64,000 nt of DNA, taken from positions 2,170,001 through 2,234,000 of the forward strand of contig NZ_ARWI01000001.1 in assembly GCF_000478585.1 (NCBI RefSeq). The letters run 5' to 3'. A program made the translations under genes and the position numbers. The DNA is from Thiomicrorhabdus sp. Kp2 (lineage in GTDB: Bacteria; Pseudomonadota; Gammaproteobacteria; Thiomicrospirales; Thiomicrospiraceae). The notes under the pieces were generated by a model. It was not told the origin of the DNA. It was given only the letters and a program-made list of their open reading frames with translations, and made no database searches. Shown in pieces: positions 34,685-43,432 of the stretch; the stretch's first letter is position 1, and each line of letters starts with the position of its first letter.

Positions 34685-34843
34685 TCAGTTAGATTCATCA
34701 CTGTGAAAATCATCGGCTTGTTTTAGTGCATTTTGATGATGAATAAAAGGCTCAAAAATGGCAATAATAATAACCAATGCTGTCAAACCAAAGGCGCTCC
34801 AAATGTAAAAAGCGTAACCGCCCATAGCCAAAAACTCTGACAT
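34685..34843 (-). CDS. ccmD: haem exporter protein CcmD
   Basis: 52 residues. It starts MSEFLAMGGYAFYIWSAF, has one membrane helix (GLTALVIIIAIF) and a charged cytoplasmic tail ending in DDFHSDESN. This matches CcmD, the small adaptor that keeps the CcmABC exporter and CcmE together. It lies between ccmC (3 bp away) and ccmE, exactly where it is expected, and is too short for a 60-residue ORF cutoff. Confidence 0.93.
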   Translation of the reverse strand: MSEFLAMGGYAFYIWSAFGLTALVIIIAIFEPFIHHQNALKQADDFHSDESN

Positions 34844-34846
34844 GAT

Positions 34847-35605
34847 TTAAAGCCCCTTTTGTTTGTCGAGTATGAGTTTTTTTACCCATCCCGAATGCAG
34901 ATCTTGTTCAACTAAATTTGCACGCATTTTGAGCAGTAGAACAAATAGGTACAAAAATTTGAATGCACTGGCCATTAAAATCAGGGGGATGAGCATGTCG
35001 ATATGAATGCTTGGTTTATCAAAAGCCGTGACCGTGGCCGATTGATGGAGAGTGTTCCACCAAATAACAGAGTAATGAATAATCGGTAAATTGACGACAC
35101 CCACCAAAGTCAAAATGCTCATTGCTTTGCCCGCGGTTTTTTTATCTTCAATGGCGTTATACAAAGCCATAATCCCTAAATAGATAAAAAGCAGTATGAG
35201 TTCCGATGTTAATCGAGCATCCCAAACCCACCAGGCTCCCCACATGGGTTTACCCCACAAAGCACCTGTTAACAGCGCGATTAATGCAAAGCTTGCTCCA
35301 ATGGGTACGCTCGAAATAATCATAATTTCAGCCATTCTTATGCGCCACACTAAAGCCACGACGGCGGCAACGGCCATGGCCAGATACACAAACATCGACA
35401 TCCAAGCCGCAGGCACATGCACATACATAATGCGAAACGAATCGCCTTGCTGGTAGTCAGCAGGAGCGGTAAAAAGCCCCATATACAGGCCTGGTAATAG
35501 TAAACCTAAAAATAACAGAGCCAGCCACGGAATGAGTTTGCCTGCTAATGGATAAAACCACAGAGGTGCGGCTAATCGATAAAACCATTTCAATAGAATA
35601 TTCAT
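34847..35605 (-). CDS. ccmC: haem handling protein CcmC
   Basis: 252 residues from the ATG that overlaps the ccmB stop (ATGA); a longer open frame upstream runs through ccmB and has no family similarity. Six membrane segments. The WWD motif WGAWWVWDARLTSELILLF and periplasmic histidines (YVHVPAAW and LHQSAT region) bind haem for loading onto CcmE. A partial palindrome (CAGGCCTGGTA) is encoded near 35487. Confidence 0.95.
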   Translation of the reverse strand: MNILLKWFYRLAAPLWFYPLAGKLIPWLALLFLGLLLPGLYMGLFTAPADYQQGDSFRIMYVHVPAAWMSMFVYLAMAVAAVVALVWRIRMAEIMIISSVPIGASFALIALLTGALWGKPMWGAWWVWDARLTSELILLFIYLGIMALYNAIEDKKTAGKAMSILTLVGVVNLPIIHYSVIWWNTLHQSATVTAFDKPSIHIDMLIPLILMASAFKFLYLFVLLLKMRANLVEQDLHSGWVKKLILDKQKGL

Positions 35606-36270
35606 TGCGAGACACTTACCTTTAATGCGGCTGCCACAGCAAATGGCGCGAGCGTGATGCCTAATACAAACAAACCAGCCAAAATGTAAAGTTGCCCTGC
35701 GGCAGACCAACCGTCAGCCGACACATCAACGGCACTGGCACCAAAAATTAAAATGGGAATGTAAAAAGGCAGTATTAACAGTGGTAACAAGATACTGCTG
35801 TTTTTTAAGCCTGTGGTTAAGGCCACACCAATGCCACCAATAAAGGTTAATAGGGGGGTGCCAAGTAATAGTGAAAAAATTAAGGTGAGTATCGCTTCAT
35901 TCGGTAAATTGAGCGACAGGGCAAATAAAGGCGCTAAAACAATCAATGGTACCGAGCTGATAAACCAGTGAGAGATTAATCTAGCAAAGGCAAAACTGAT
36001 TAAAGAGTGTTGGCTCAACGCCCATTGCTCAAGCGTACCGTCTCTGAAGTCCTCTTTAAACAAATTATCCAGAGAAAGCATGGTGGCTAAAAGTGCGGCA
36101 ATCCAAATTAAACCAGGGGCGATTTCAGCTAATAGTTTTTCTGAGGCGCTAATACCAATAGGGAAAAGTAGCACCACCAAAGCAAAGAAAAATACCGAGT
36201 AAAAAACTTCGCCACGTTGACGGTAGGCAAGTATTAAATCTCTGCGAACTAAACTCAAGAAACCATTCAC
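35602..36270 (-). CDS. ccmB: haem ABC exporter permease CcmB
   Basis: 222 residues, six membrane segments, with the CcmB start LVRRDLILAYRQRGEV and the conserved FKEDFRDGTLEQW loop. It works with CcmA and CcmC to release haem-loaded CcmE. It lies 1 bp after ccmA and overlaps ccmC. Confidence 0.95.
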   Translation of the reverse strand: MNGFLSLVRRDLILAYRQRGEVFYSVFFFALVVLLFPIGISASEKLLAEIAPGLIWIAALLATMLSLDNLFKEDFRDGTLEQWALSQHSLISFAFARLISHWFISSVPLIVLAPLFALSLNLPNEAILTLIFSLLLGTPLLTFIGGIGVALTTGLKNSSILLPLLILPFYIPILIFGASAVDVSADGWSAAGQLYILAGLFVLGITLAPFAVAAALKVSVSQ

Positions 36271-36271
36271 C

Positions 36272-36901
36272 TTATTTGAGCTCCCCAGTGATGCCTAACT
36301 GAAGTTTTTGAACCCGTTCTTCAGCAATGGAAAGCGGGTGGTGTGATGTCAAAATAATCATGCCGCCCATGTTTAAATGCGTTTCTGCAAGCTCTTCAAA
36401 TAATTGAACGCCTTCTCTATCTAAAGACGCTTGTGGTTCATCTAAGATCCATAAAGGAGCATCTGTAATCAACAGGCAGGCTAAAGATAAACGACGCTTC
36501 ATGCCTGCTGAGAAAGTTTTGACCAATATGTGTTTGCTCTGTCCTAAATGCACGGCTTTAAGCGCTTTTATTAAAGGGAGGTTGTTTCGGCTTTTTAGGT
36601 GGCTGAGTAACTCAAGGTTTTCTAGGGCGGTCTGTTCTTCTTTAAGTGGATTTTGATGACCAATCCAAGCGAGTTGGCTATGAAAAGCCGATTCGGGTTT
36701 TAAAATGTCGATGTTATTCCACAAGACTTGACCTTTATCGGGTCGACGTAGTCCTGTTAGCAATTTTAGAAGGCTGGTTTTTCCAGCACCATTTTTACCT
36801 TCAACCAGTAAAAGTTGACCTGAAGAGAGTTCAAATGAAATGTTTTTGAACAAGGTTTTATGGCTGCGTATGCAGCTAAGTTGGTTGGCTGTTAACCGCA
36901 T
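36272..36901 (-). CDS. ccmA: haem ABC exporter ATP-binding protein CcmA
   Basis: 209 residues from the ATG starting MRLTANQLSCIR; an upstream in-frame ATG would add 24 basic residues with no family match. Walker A EGKNGAGKTSLLKLL, signature FSAGMKRRLSLA and Walker B LWILDEPQASLD are intact. It powers release of haem-CcmE and is the first gene of the nine-gene ccm operon. The ribosome-binding site is weak for this start. The upstream region to 37142 is AT-rich and holds its likely promoter. Confidence 0.94.
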   Translation of the reverse strand: MRLTANQLSCIRSHKTLFKNISFELSSGQLLLVEGKNGAGKTSLLKLLTGLRRPDKGQVLWNNIDILKPESAFHSQLAWIGHQNPLKEEQTALENLELLSHLKSRNNLPLIKALKAVHLGQSKHILVKTFSAGMKRRLSLACLLITDAPLWILDEPQASLDREGVQLFEELAETHLNMGGMIILTSHHPLSIAEERVQKLQLGITGELK

Positions 36902-37142
36902 CTTTGTAGCACGTTTCTTTTTATTATTTTGTTTTACACAACGCTTGATTGACTTAGTTTGGCGTGTATTCAAAGTGAATGAAGTGTATCAAAGTTGATT
37001 AAAAAGAGTGTGTTTTGTGGCTAGGTAGTGGGGGTGATAATTTTTATAGGCAATTAAGCTATTTTATGAAAGCAAACGCTAATATTTTTTTGGTGTGATA
37101 GAGCAGAGATCCAAGTTAATACGGAGAGCTCTGCTTTTAAGA

Positions 37143-37415
37143 CTATTCGTCTTTGTGGTTTTCAAAACGTTTTACCTTTTTATAGGCTTTTTTAACCGCT
37201 TTTTTGACTTTTTGTTCCACTTCAATATGCTCTTCTACCGACATATAAAAAGACATATCAATGTCGTAACGAATATAGCGTGGCGGAATACGATTTAGTG
37301 CGATACAGGCCATATCTGCTAAGGCATTACTGTCCTCAAACTTATCAGAATAGTTATCTCTGATTTCATTAAAAACAAGTCTTTCAAAATAGTTATGTAC
37401 GCTGTCCATTGGCAT
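37143..37415 (-). CDS. ComFB-like protein
   Basis: 90 residues from the ATG preceded by AAGGAG. The pattern VHNYFERLVFNEI, then ADMACIALNRIPPRYIRYD matches the late-competence ComFB family, including the NxLPPRY block. The paired zinc cysteines seen in Bacillus ComFB are absent; only one cysteine remains. The basic C-terminal tail (VKKAVKKAYKKVKRF) could bind nucleic acid. ComFB-type proteins in some bacteria bind cyclic di-nucleotides; whether this applies here is unknown. It is a single gene between purD and ccmA. Confidence 0.7.
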   Translation of the reverse strand: MPMDSVHNYFERLVFNEIRDNYSDKFEDSNALADMACIALNRIPPRYIRYDIDMSFYMSVEEHIEVEQKVKKAVKKAYKKVKRFENHKDE

Positions 37416-37640
37416 GAGAGTCTCCTTACGGATGGTTCCTGGAATATACATTAATCATACTTCCTTTTCTTTGATCTACCTGAGACCTCTCTTGTTCAAG
37501 GGGCTCACCTAATAATAGCTTTAACTATACCGTGTTATATTTTGTGCCGTCAAGCAATCAACAGAGCGCTAAACTAAAAAAGTTTTATGAAGTGTATGGT
37601 GCAGTGACAATAGGAGGTGTATTAGAGATTCAATGAATAC

Positions 37641-37673
37641 AAAAAAGGCACACAGAAAAACTTCTGCATGCCT
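37641..37673 (-). terminator. purD terminator
   Basis: On the minus strand GGCATGCAGAA pairs with TTCTGTGTGCC (two mismatches) and is followed by six Ts. The 291-bp gap around it holds nothing else that can be named. Confidence 0.7.
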
Positions 37674-37706
37674 ATTTTAAAAGCTAAACGATTTACCTTG
37701 AATGGA

Positions 37707-38993
37707 TTATTTCTCTCTAGAAACCGCTCTATGTCCGATGTCGGTACGATAATAGGCTTCATCCCAGTTAATCATAGCCACGCCTTCATAGGCACGTTTT
37801 TGAGCAGCGGTAACGTTCTCTCCTAAAGCGGTAACACACAATACACGTCCACCAGATGTGGTGACTTCATTGTTTTCATTAACGGCAGTACCAGCATGAA
37901 AAACTTTTAAGTCCGAAGCGTTGGCCTTTTCAATGCCCGTAATCACATCGTTTTTACGATATTCATCAGGGTAACCACCCGCAGCCATCACAACACCTAA
38001 AGCCGCACGACTATCCCATTGAGCGGTAACGGTATCTAACTTGCCATCAATCGCCGCTAAACAAAGTGTATGTAAATCAGATTTTAAACGCATCATAATC
38101 GGTTGAGTTTCAGGGTCACCAAAACGACAGTTAAACTCTAACACCTTTGGAGCGCCTGAAGCGTCAATCATCACGCCAGCGTATAGAAAGCCCGTATAAG
38201 GTAAGCCATCTTTAGCCATGCCTTCAATCGTTGGGTAAATGACCTCTTCCATAATACGATTGTGAATGCTACGAGTAACAACTGGAGCAGGGGTGTAAGC
38301 GCCCATACCGCCAGTATTAGGTCCAGTATCACCGTTATTACGGGCTTTATGGTCTTGAGAGGTCGCCATAGGTAAAACATGTTTACCGTCAGCCATTACA
38401 ATAAAGCTTGCCTCTTCACCGACTAAAAATTCTTCAATAACAACTCGAGAACCCGCATCACCAAATTTATTGCCTGCAAGCATATCCGAAACCGCTTCTT
38501 TAGCTTCTTCTACTGTCTCTGCCAGAATAACGCCTTTACCAGCCGCTAAACCATCGGCTTTAATGACAATCGGTGCACCAACTTTATCTAGATAAGCGTG
38601 AGCAGGTTCAATTTCAGTAAATACATCATAAGCCGCAGTTGGAATATTGTGTTTGGCTAGGAAGTCTTTAGAAAATGCTTTAGACCCTTCTAATTGAGCT
38701 GCGCCAGCAGTAGGGCCAAAACATTTTAGACCTGCTTCTTTAAAAGCATCAACCACCCCTAATACTAAAGGCACTTCTGGGCCAACAATGGCTAAATCGA
38801 TATTGTTTTCTTGTGCAAAACTTACCAGGCCTGGTAAGTCTTCAACCGCAATATCTACATTGGTTAAATTTGGCTCTAAAGCTGTTCCTGCATTGCCTGG
38901 AGCAACAAATACTTGAGTTACCTCAGCTGCTTGGGCTGTTTTCCAAGCCAAGGCATGTTCACGGCCGCCGCCACCAATAATCAATACTTTCAT
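37707..38993 (-). CDS. purD: phosphoribosylamine-glycine ligase
   Basis: 428 residues, cytoplasmic ATP-grasp enzyme, second step of purine synthesis (phosphoribosylamine plus glycine to GAR). It has the N-terminal VLIIGGGGREHALAWK, the ATP-grasp stretch VIKADGLAAGKGVILA, EEFLVGEEASF and the metal-binding LEFNCRFGDPE. It lies downstream of purH on the same strand, as in other gammaproteobacteria, but a 388-bp repeat-filled gap separates them. A 20-bp version of the palindrome is coded near residue 55. Confidence 0.97.
   Translation of the reverse strand: MKVLIIGGGGREHALAWKTAQAAEVTQVFVAPGNAGTALEPNLTNVDIAVEDLPGLVSFAQENNIDLAIVGPEVPLVLGVVDAFKEAGLKCFGPTAGAAQLEGSKAFSKDFLAKHNIPTAAYDVFTEIEPAHAYLDKVGAPIVIKADGLAAGKGVILAETVEEAKEAVSDMLAGNKFGDAGSRVVIEEFLVGEEASFIVMADGKHVLPMATSQDHKARNNGDTGPNTGGMGAYTPAPVVTRSIHNRIMEEVIYPTIEGMAKDGLPYTGFLYAGVMIDASGAPKVLEFNCRFGDPETQPIMMRLKSDLHTLCLAAIDGKLDTVTAQWDSRAALGVVMAAGGYPDEYRKNDVITGIEKANASDLKVFHAGTAVNENNEVTTSGGRVLCVTALGENVTAAQKRAYEGVAMINWDEAYYRTDIGHRAVSREK
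38820..38839. repeat. ACCAGGCCTGGT palindrome, copy 11 (20-bp version inside purD)
   Basis: Perfect 20-bp palindrome ACTTACCAGGCCTGGTAAGT in coding sequence, read on the minus strand as Asp-Leu-Pro-Gly-Leu-Val-Ser. Confidence 0.92.
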
Positions 38994-39021
38994 TTTAATA
39001 TCTCGTTCCGTCGCTAGATAA

Positions 39022-39176
39022 TACTTTTGGGGATTTCTAAATCAGCCTATGCTGCGTTCACCCCTCGCCTACATAGTTTTATATGGACGAAGGGCATGAA
39101 AATGGTCACTTACAGTGTGTAAGCTCACATTTTTTGCCTTGCCTAGCCAGATTTATAAATACCCAAAAGCATTATA
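39022..39176. repeat. long hairpin, dispersed family copy 2 (purD-purH gap)
   Basis: Arms CTTTTGGGGATTTCTAAATC and the inverse of CTTTTGGGTATTTATAAATC pair over about 29 bp with few mismatches. CTGCGTT near the left arm, TCACTTACAGTGTGTAAG at the apex and GCCTTG near the right arm match the copy after ileS. Confidence 0.7.
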
Positions 39177-39267
39177 AATATTTTGTATTTAATTTATTCA
39201 TAAGCCAGTAGGCTTAATAAAAAATTAGGTTTTTTAAAACACTTTCTAAAATAGTAATGAGCGTTTT

Positions 39268-39355
39268 TTTCAAGTTTAAGGCGTAAGGAAAAACCGCAGC
39301 GGAGCGTACATTAAGTACGTGAGCAGCGGATTTTTTCTTAGAACGCAGAAATTGG
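39268..39355. repeat. long hairpin, dispersed family copy 3, likely purH terminator
   Basis: Stem AAAAACCGCAGC... / ...GCAGCGGATTTTTT with GTACATTAAGTAC at the apex; on the minus strand it reads CTGCGTT, stem, apex, stem, CGCCTT like the other copies. The T-run on either strand could stop purH transcription. The rest of the 388-bp gap is AT-rich. Confidence 0.65.
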
Positions 39356-39381
39356 AAAAATAAGCCATTACGGCCTTTACA

Positions 39382-40944
39382 TTAATGTTTGAAGTGTCTC
39401 ATCCCTGTGAATACCATCGCTATGCCATGTTCATCTGCAGCGTCAATGACTTCTTGATCACGCATTGAACCACCTGGATGGATTACTGCAGTAATCCCTG
39501 CTTCTGCGGCGGCATCAATACCATCACGGAATGGGAAGAAAGCGTCGGATGCCATCACTGAACCAGGTACTTCTAAACCTTCATCGGCGGCTTTGATACC
39601 TGCGATTTTAGCTGAGTAAACACGGCTCATTTGGCCAGCGCCTACACCAATCGTCATGCCATCTTTAACGTAAACAATGGCATTAGACTTAACAAATTTA
39701 GCGACTTTCCAGGCAAACATCAGGTCTTTCATCTGTTCTGCGGTTGGGGCTTTTTTGGTCACGACTTTTAGGTCATCTTCATCAACCATACCTAAATCAC
39801 GGTCTTGAACTAATAAACCACCTGTAACACGTTTATAGTCATAAGCAGGCTGTTGGCCATCTAATTCACCACAGGCTAATAGGCGTACATTCTGTTTAGC
39901 TTCAACCACTTCTTTGGCCTCATCAGAAACCGTTGGCGCAATAATCACTTCAACAAACTGACGTTCCACAATGGCCTTAGCTGTTTCAGCATCAAGCTCG
40001 GTATTGAAGGCGATAATGCCACCAAACGCAGAGGTTGGGTCTGTTTTGTAAGCGCGGTCGTATGCTTCAAACTGTGTTTCACCAATTGAAACACCACAAG
40101 GGTTAGCGTGCTTAACAATCACGCAAGCCGTCTCGGTGAATGTTTTCACTAATTCTAATGCGGCATCGGTATCGGCAATATTATTGAACGATAGCTCTTT
40201 ACCTTGAATTTGTGTTGCCGTAGAAATTGAGGCTTCAGACGGTGAACGTTCAGTATAGAAAGCGGCATTTTGATGAGGGTTTTCGCCATAACGCATAGAT
40301 TGTTTTTTAACAAACTGGGTATTGTAGGTGCGTGGAAAGGTATCGGCTTTATCTTCAGAGAACATGGTGCCAAAGTAATTTGAAATAGCACCGTCATAAC
40401 GGGCAGTTTGTTCAAATGTTTTAATGGCTAAATCAAAACGGGTGGCGTGAGACAGTTTACCTGCATTGATTTTTAGTTCATCCAAAATATGAATGTAGTC
40501 TTGTGGGTCGGTTACTACAGCAACATCTTTATGGTTTTTAGCCGCAGAACGTAACATCGTAGGGCCACCAATATCGATGTTTTCAACCGCATCTTCTAAT
40601 GTGCAATCTGGATTAGCTACAGTCGCTTCAAAAGGGTATAAATTTACGACCACCATATCAATCGCATCAATGCCGTGTTTTTGCATAATGGCATCATCGG
40701 TTCCACGACGACCTAAAAGCCCACCATGAATCTTAGGGTGTAAGGTTTTGACTCGACCGTCCATCATTTCTGGAAAACCAGTGTATTCAGACACTTCCGT
40801 GACTGCTAAACCCGCTTCAGAAAGGACTTTATAAGTTCCACCTGTTGAAAGAATGGCAATGTCCATTGCAACTAGGGATTTGGCAAATTCAAGAATGCCT
40901 GTTTTATCTGAAACGCTAATCAGAGCGCGACGTACTGGTTTCAT
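39382..40944 (-). CDS. purH: bifunctional AICAR formyltransferase / IMP cyclohydrolase
   Basis: 520 residues. It does the last two steps of IMP synthesis. The N-terminal cyclohydrolase domain begins [20 protein letters not shown] and holds [18 protein letters not shown]; the C-terminal formyltransferase has the catalytic [11 protein letters not shown] and [12 protein letters not shown]. Length is typical. fis lies 66 bp upstream on the same strand. Confidence 0.97.
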   Translation of the reverse strand: MKPVRRALISVSDKTGILEFAKSLVAMDIAILSTGGTYKVLSEAGLAVTEVSEYTGFPEMMDGRVKTLHPKIHGGLLGRRGTDDAIMQKHGIDAIDMVVVNLYPFEATVANPDCTLEDAVENIDIGGPTMLRSAAKNHKDVAVVTDPQDYIHILDELKINAGKLSHATRFDLAIKTFEQTARYDGAISNYFGTMFSEDKADTFPRTYNTQFVKKQSMRYGENPHQNAAFYTERSPSEASISTATQIQGKELSFNNIADTDAALELVKTFTETACVIVKHANPCGVSIGETQFEAYDRAYKTDPTSAFGGIIAFNTELDAETAKAIVERQFVEVIIAPTVSDEAKEVVEAKQNVRLLACGELDGQQPAYDYKRVTGGLLVQDRDLGMVDEDDLKVVTKKAPTAEQMKDLMFAWKVAKFVKSNAIVYVKDGMTIGVGAGQMSRVYSAKIAGIKAADEGLEVPGSVMASDAFFPFRDGIDAAAEAGITAVIHPGGSMRDQEVIDAADEHGIAMVFTGMRHFKH

Positions 40945-41010
40945 GGTTTTGGTTCTCCAAAATAAAATCGATTATGTAAATTTGTTGTTATCGTTTAGTA
41001 ACTTAAGGTT

Positions 41011-41277
41011 CTAAACGAGATTGTATTTCTGCATTTTCTTTTTTAAGGTATTTCGATTAATCCCTAAAATATTTGCGGCCTGACTTTGATTGTTTTCTGT
41101 TTGTTGTAGAACAAACTCAATCATCGGTTTTTCTACTTGCTGAATGACCATCTCATAGACATCGGTGGCATTTTCTTCCGCAAGCGTATCAAAATAGGCG
41201 TTTAGCATGAGTGTGACTTGATCACTTAAAGACAACGGAGGGGGTGTTTTGCGTCTTTCTACTTTAGGTTTTGTCAT
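41011..41277 (-). CDS. fis: Fis-family nucleoid-associated regulator
   Basis: 88 residues from the ATG; an alternative TTG start at 41334 would give 107 residues and overlap dusB by 20 bp. The C-terminal helix-turn-helix NQSQAANILGINRNTLKKKM is the Fis DNA-binding motif, preceded by the dimer-forming VYEMVIQQVEKPMIEFVLQQT. Fis bends DNA and tunes rRNA and supercoiling genes. The dusB-fis order is conserved in gammaproteobacteria. The start choice is uncertain because neither site has a good ribosome-binding sequence. Confidence 0.88.
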   Translation of the reverse strand: MTKPKVERRKTPPPLSLSDQVTLMLNAYFDTLAEENATDVYEMVIQQVEKPMIEFVLQQTENNQSQAANILGINRNTLKKKMQKYNLV

Positions 41278-41314
41278 GTCTAAAATTAAGCCTGCGTCAT
41301 TTTTTAAACAATAT

Positions 41315-42286
41315 CTAGGCTGGGAATTGCTCAAAATAGTCGTTAATTAGTAATAGTTGTTTATCAGCTGAATTGAGTTGATTAAACGTTTTACGAAGCT
41401 GATTGCCGTTAAGTAAATGTTGGCTGTACCAGCCAATATGCTTTCGAGCGATTCTTACCCCTAACATGTCACCATAGAGTTGGTGCAAGCCCTGAGTGTG
41501 ATTGAGCATAGTTTCTTTAAACTCAAGCGTATTCGGTTTTTCGTGTTGATTACCTGTTTTAAGGTAATGATTTATTTCACGAAATATCCAAGGGTAGCCT
41601 TGTGTTGCTCGTCCAATCATGATGCCATCAGCAGAGGTGTATTTTAATACAAAATCGGCCTGCTCGGGAGTGCAAATATCACCATTTGCAATTACTGGAA
41701 TATTTATCGCTTTTTTAACCTCTTTAATGGTGTCATATTCAGCGTTACCAGTAAATTTTGCTTCACGTGTTCTGCCGTGAATGGTAATGGCCTTTAGCCC
41801 TTCATCTTCGGAAATTTGGGCAATTTCAAGTGCATTTCTGTTTTCTGTATCTGTGCCAGTTCTTGTTTTAACCGTTACTGGAACATCAACAGCCGCTACC
41901 ACCGCCTGAAAAATCTCTCTCACTTTTTGCGGTTCGGACATGAGAGCTGATCCAGCAGAAACGCTACACACTTTTTTAGCAGGGCAGCCCATATTTAAAT
42001 CAATAATTTGTGCCCCTTGCGACACTTGCCAAGCTGCCGCATCAGCGAGTTCTTGAGGGTCTGTTCCAATAAGTTGCACCGCTCTTGGTTCAGGGTCATT
42101 GAGGTTTACGTGGCGAGTAGAGGATTTTTTGGATTGCCAAAGCTCTTTTTTAGAGGCCACCATTTCCGCTAAAGTATAACTTGCGCCATGAGAACGGCAT
42201 AAATCACGAAAAACAGCGTCAGTTATCCCTGCCATAGGTGCAAGCACAATATTGTGTTCAAATTGATAAGAGCCAATTTTTAGCAT
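41315..42286 (-). CDS. dusB: tRNA-dihydrouridine synthase B
   Basis: 323 residues from the ATG at MLKIGSYQF; an upstream ATG would add nine residues. FMN-dependent TIM-barrel enzyme that reduces uridine in the tRNA D-loop. It shows the start VLAPMAGITDAVFR, catalytic Cys in GCPAKKVCSVSAGSALM, IHGRTREAKFTG and GRATQGYPWIF. It precedes fis in a shared transcription unit. Confidence 0.95.
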   Translation of the reverse strand: MLKIGSYQFEHNIVLAPMAGITDAVFRDLCRSHGASYTLAEMVASKKELWQSKKSSTRHVNLNDPEPRAVQLIGTDPQELADAAAWQVSQGAQIIDLNMGCPAKKVCSVSAGSALMSEPQKVREIFQAVVAAVDVPVTVKTRTGTDTENRNALEIAQISEDEGLKAITIHGRTREAKFTGNAEYDTIKEVKKAINIPVIANGDICTPEQADFVLKYTSADGIMIGRATQGYPWIFREINHYLKTGNQHEKPNTLEFKETMLNHTQGLHQLYGDMLGVRIARKHIGWYSQHLLNGNQLRKTFNQLNSADKQLLLINDYFEQFPA

Positions 42287-42317
42287 GAAAAAATGTCTTT
42301 TGTTTGTTCTCAATGGG

Positions 42318-42337
42318 AGTTACCAGGCCTGGTAACT
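42318..42337. repeat. ACCAGGCCTGGT palindrome, copy 12 (20-bp version, dusB-prmA gap)
   Basis: Perfect 20-bp palindrome AGTTACCAGGCCTGGTAACT, 31 bp upstream of the dusB start and 15 bp beyond the prmA stop. Confidence 0.92.
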
Positions 42338-42352
42338 TTTAAATTTAGTCAA

Positions 42353-43231
42353 TTAAACCTGTTTTTTTCCAGACAAAAGACCCCATTCTTCTTTTGTTTC
42401 AAAAGTGTCTAGGGTGATTCCAATTGATTGATAGTGTTGGATTAATTCATCAGCTTGGGTCGCTAAAAGTCCAGACAAAGTTAAGGTTCCACCTGGTTTT
42501 AATAGGCGGTCAAACTCTGAAGAGAGTTCTTTTAATGGTCCAGCCAAAATATTAGCCACAATCACATCCGCAGGTTCGGCATTAAAATCTTTTACCAAAG
42601 CAAAAGGGATAGTTTCGTTATTACGTTTGGCATTTTCAATGCTGGCGGTAATCGCTTGTGGGTCAATATCGGTTCCTGAAACGGTTTTTGCCCCAAGTTT
42701 TTGGGCGGCTAAAGCTAAAATACCTGAACCACAACCATAATCTATCACGCTTAAATCTTTTGGAGCGTTGTGGTCTAACCAGGTCAAACATAAAGAAGTA
42801 GTAGGGTGAGTTCCCGTACCAAAGGCCATGCCAGGGTCTAAATAGAGGTTAACGGCGTCGGGTTGTGGAGCTTCTGTCCAGCTAGGCACTATCCAAAGGT
42901 TTTTACCAAACAGCATTGGTTTGAATTGATCCATCCAAGCTCTAATCCAATCCTTATCTTCAAGTTGCTCAACTTTAAATTGAGTCGTTTTCAGTTCAGG
43001 AACCATTTGCACCAGCATCTCAATAATGGCTTTGCTATCGACATCGGCATCAAATAAACCAATGACTTTGGTATTGCCCCAAATGGGGGTCGTGCCGATT
43101 TCGGGTTCATAAATGGGTTGGTCTTTGGCGTCTTCAAAGGTAACTGAAGCGGCGTTGGCTTCCATAAAAGCGTCTGATAAAGGTTCAGCAATTGCTTCTT
43201 GCACAACGGTATTAATTTGAATCCAAGCCAT
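42353..43231 (-). CDS. prmA: ribosomal protein L11 methyltransferase
   Basis: 292 residues from the ATG at MAWIQINTV, preceded by AGGATTTT; the open frame extends 48 codons upstream through repeat DNA without family similarity. It trimethylates L11 on several residues. An N-terminal substrate domain is followed by a SAM-binding fold with IDYGCGSGILALAAQKLGA and the NPPY-equivalent VANILAGPL. It precedes dusB and follows accC. Confidence 0.95.
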   Translation of the reverse strand: MAWIQINTVVQEAIAEPLSDAFMEANAASVTFEDAKDQPIYEPEIGTTPIWGNTKVIGLFDADVDSKAIIEMLVQMVPELKTTQFKVEQLEDKDWIRAWMDQFKPMLFGKNLWIVPSWTEAPQPDAVNLYLDPGMAFGTGTHPTTSLCLTWLDHNAPKDLSVIDYGCGSGILALAAQKLGAKTVSGTDIDPQAITASIENAKRNNETIPFALVKDFNAEPADVIVANILAGPLKELSSEFDRLLKPGGTLTLSGLLATQADELIQHYQSIGITLDTFETKEEWGLLSGKKQV

Positions 43232-43273
43232 AAAAAATCCTAAAGTTTGGTTTTTTGAAAATAAAAAAGTAAA

Positions 43274-43410
43274 AACCACGAAGACACGAAGGCACGAAGT
43301 TAAAAGATAGAACCTTTTAATATTAATAACAAAAATTATGAGTTTACCAGGCCTGGTAAAAACGTATATTTGCAATTAATTTTCTTCGTGCCTTCGTGTC
43401 TTCGTGGTTA
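43274..43410. repeat. CACGAAG inverted repeat pair around the palindrome (accC-prmA gap)
   Basis: Left arm AACCACGAAGACACGAAG... (43274-43299) and right arm ...GTGTCTTCGTGGTTA (43384-43410), almost exact inverted copies, enclose the palindrome at 43346-43357. Same layout as after hemN. Confidence 0.85.
43343..43360. repeat. ACCAGGCCTGGT palindrome, copy 13 (18-bp version)
   Basis: Perfect 18-bp palindrome TTTACCAGGCCTGGTAAA midway between the CACGAAG arms. Confidence 0.92.
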
Positions 43411-43432
43411 ATGATTAACGTAGGCGTATTAA

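Noticed and set aside
35606-35710. Upstream extension of ccmC
   Set aside because: It runs inside ccmB; the ATGA overlap start is typical of this operon.
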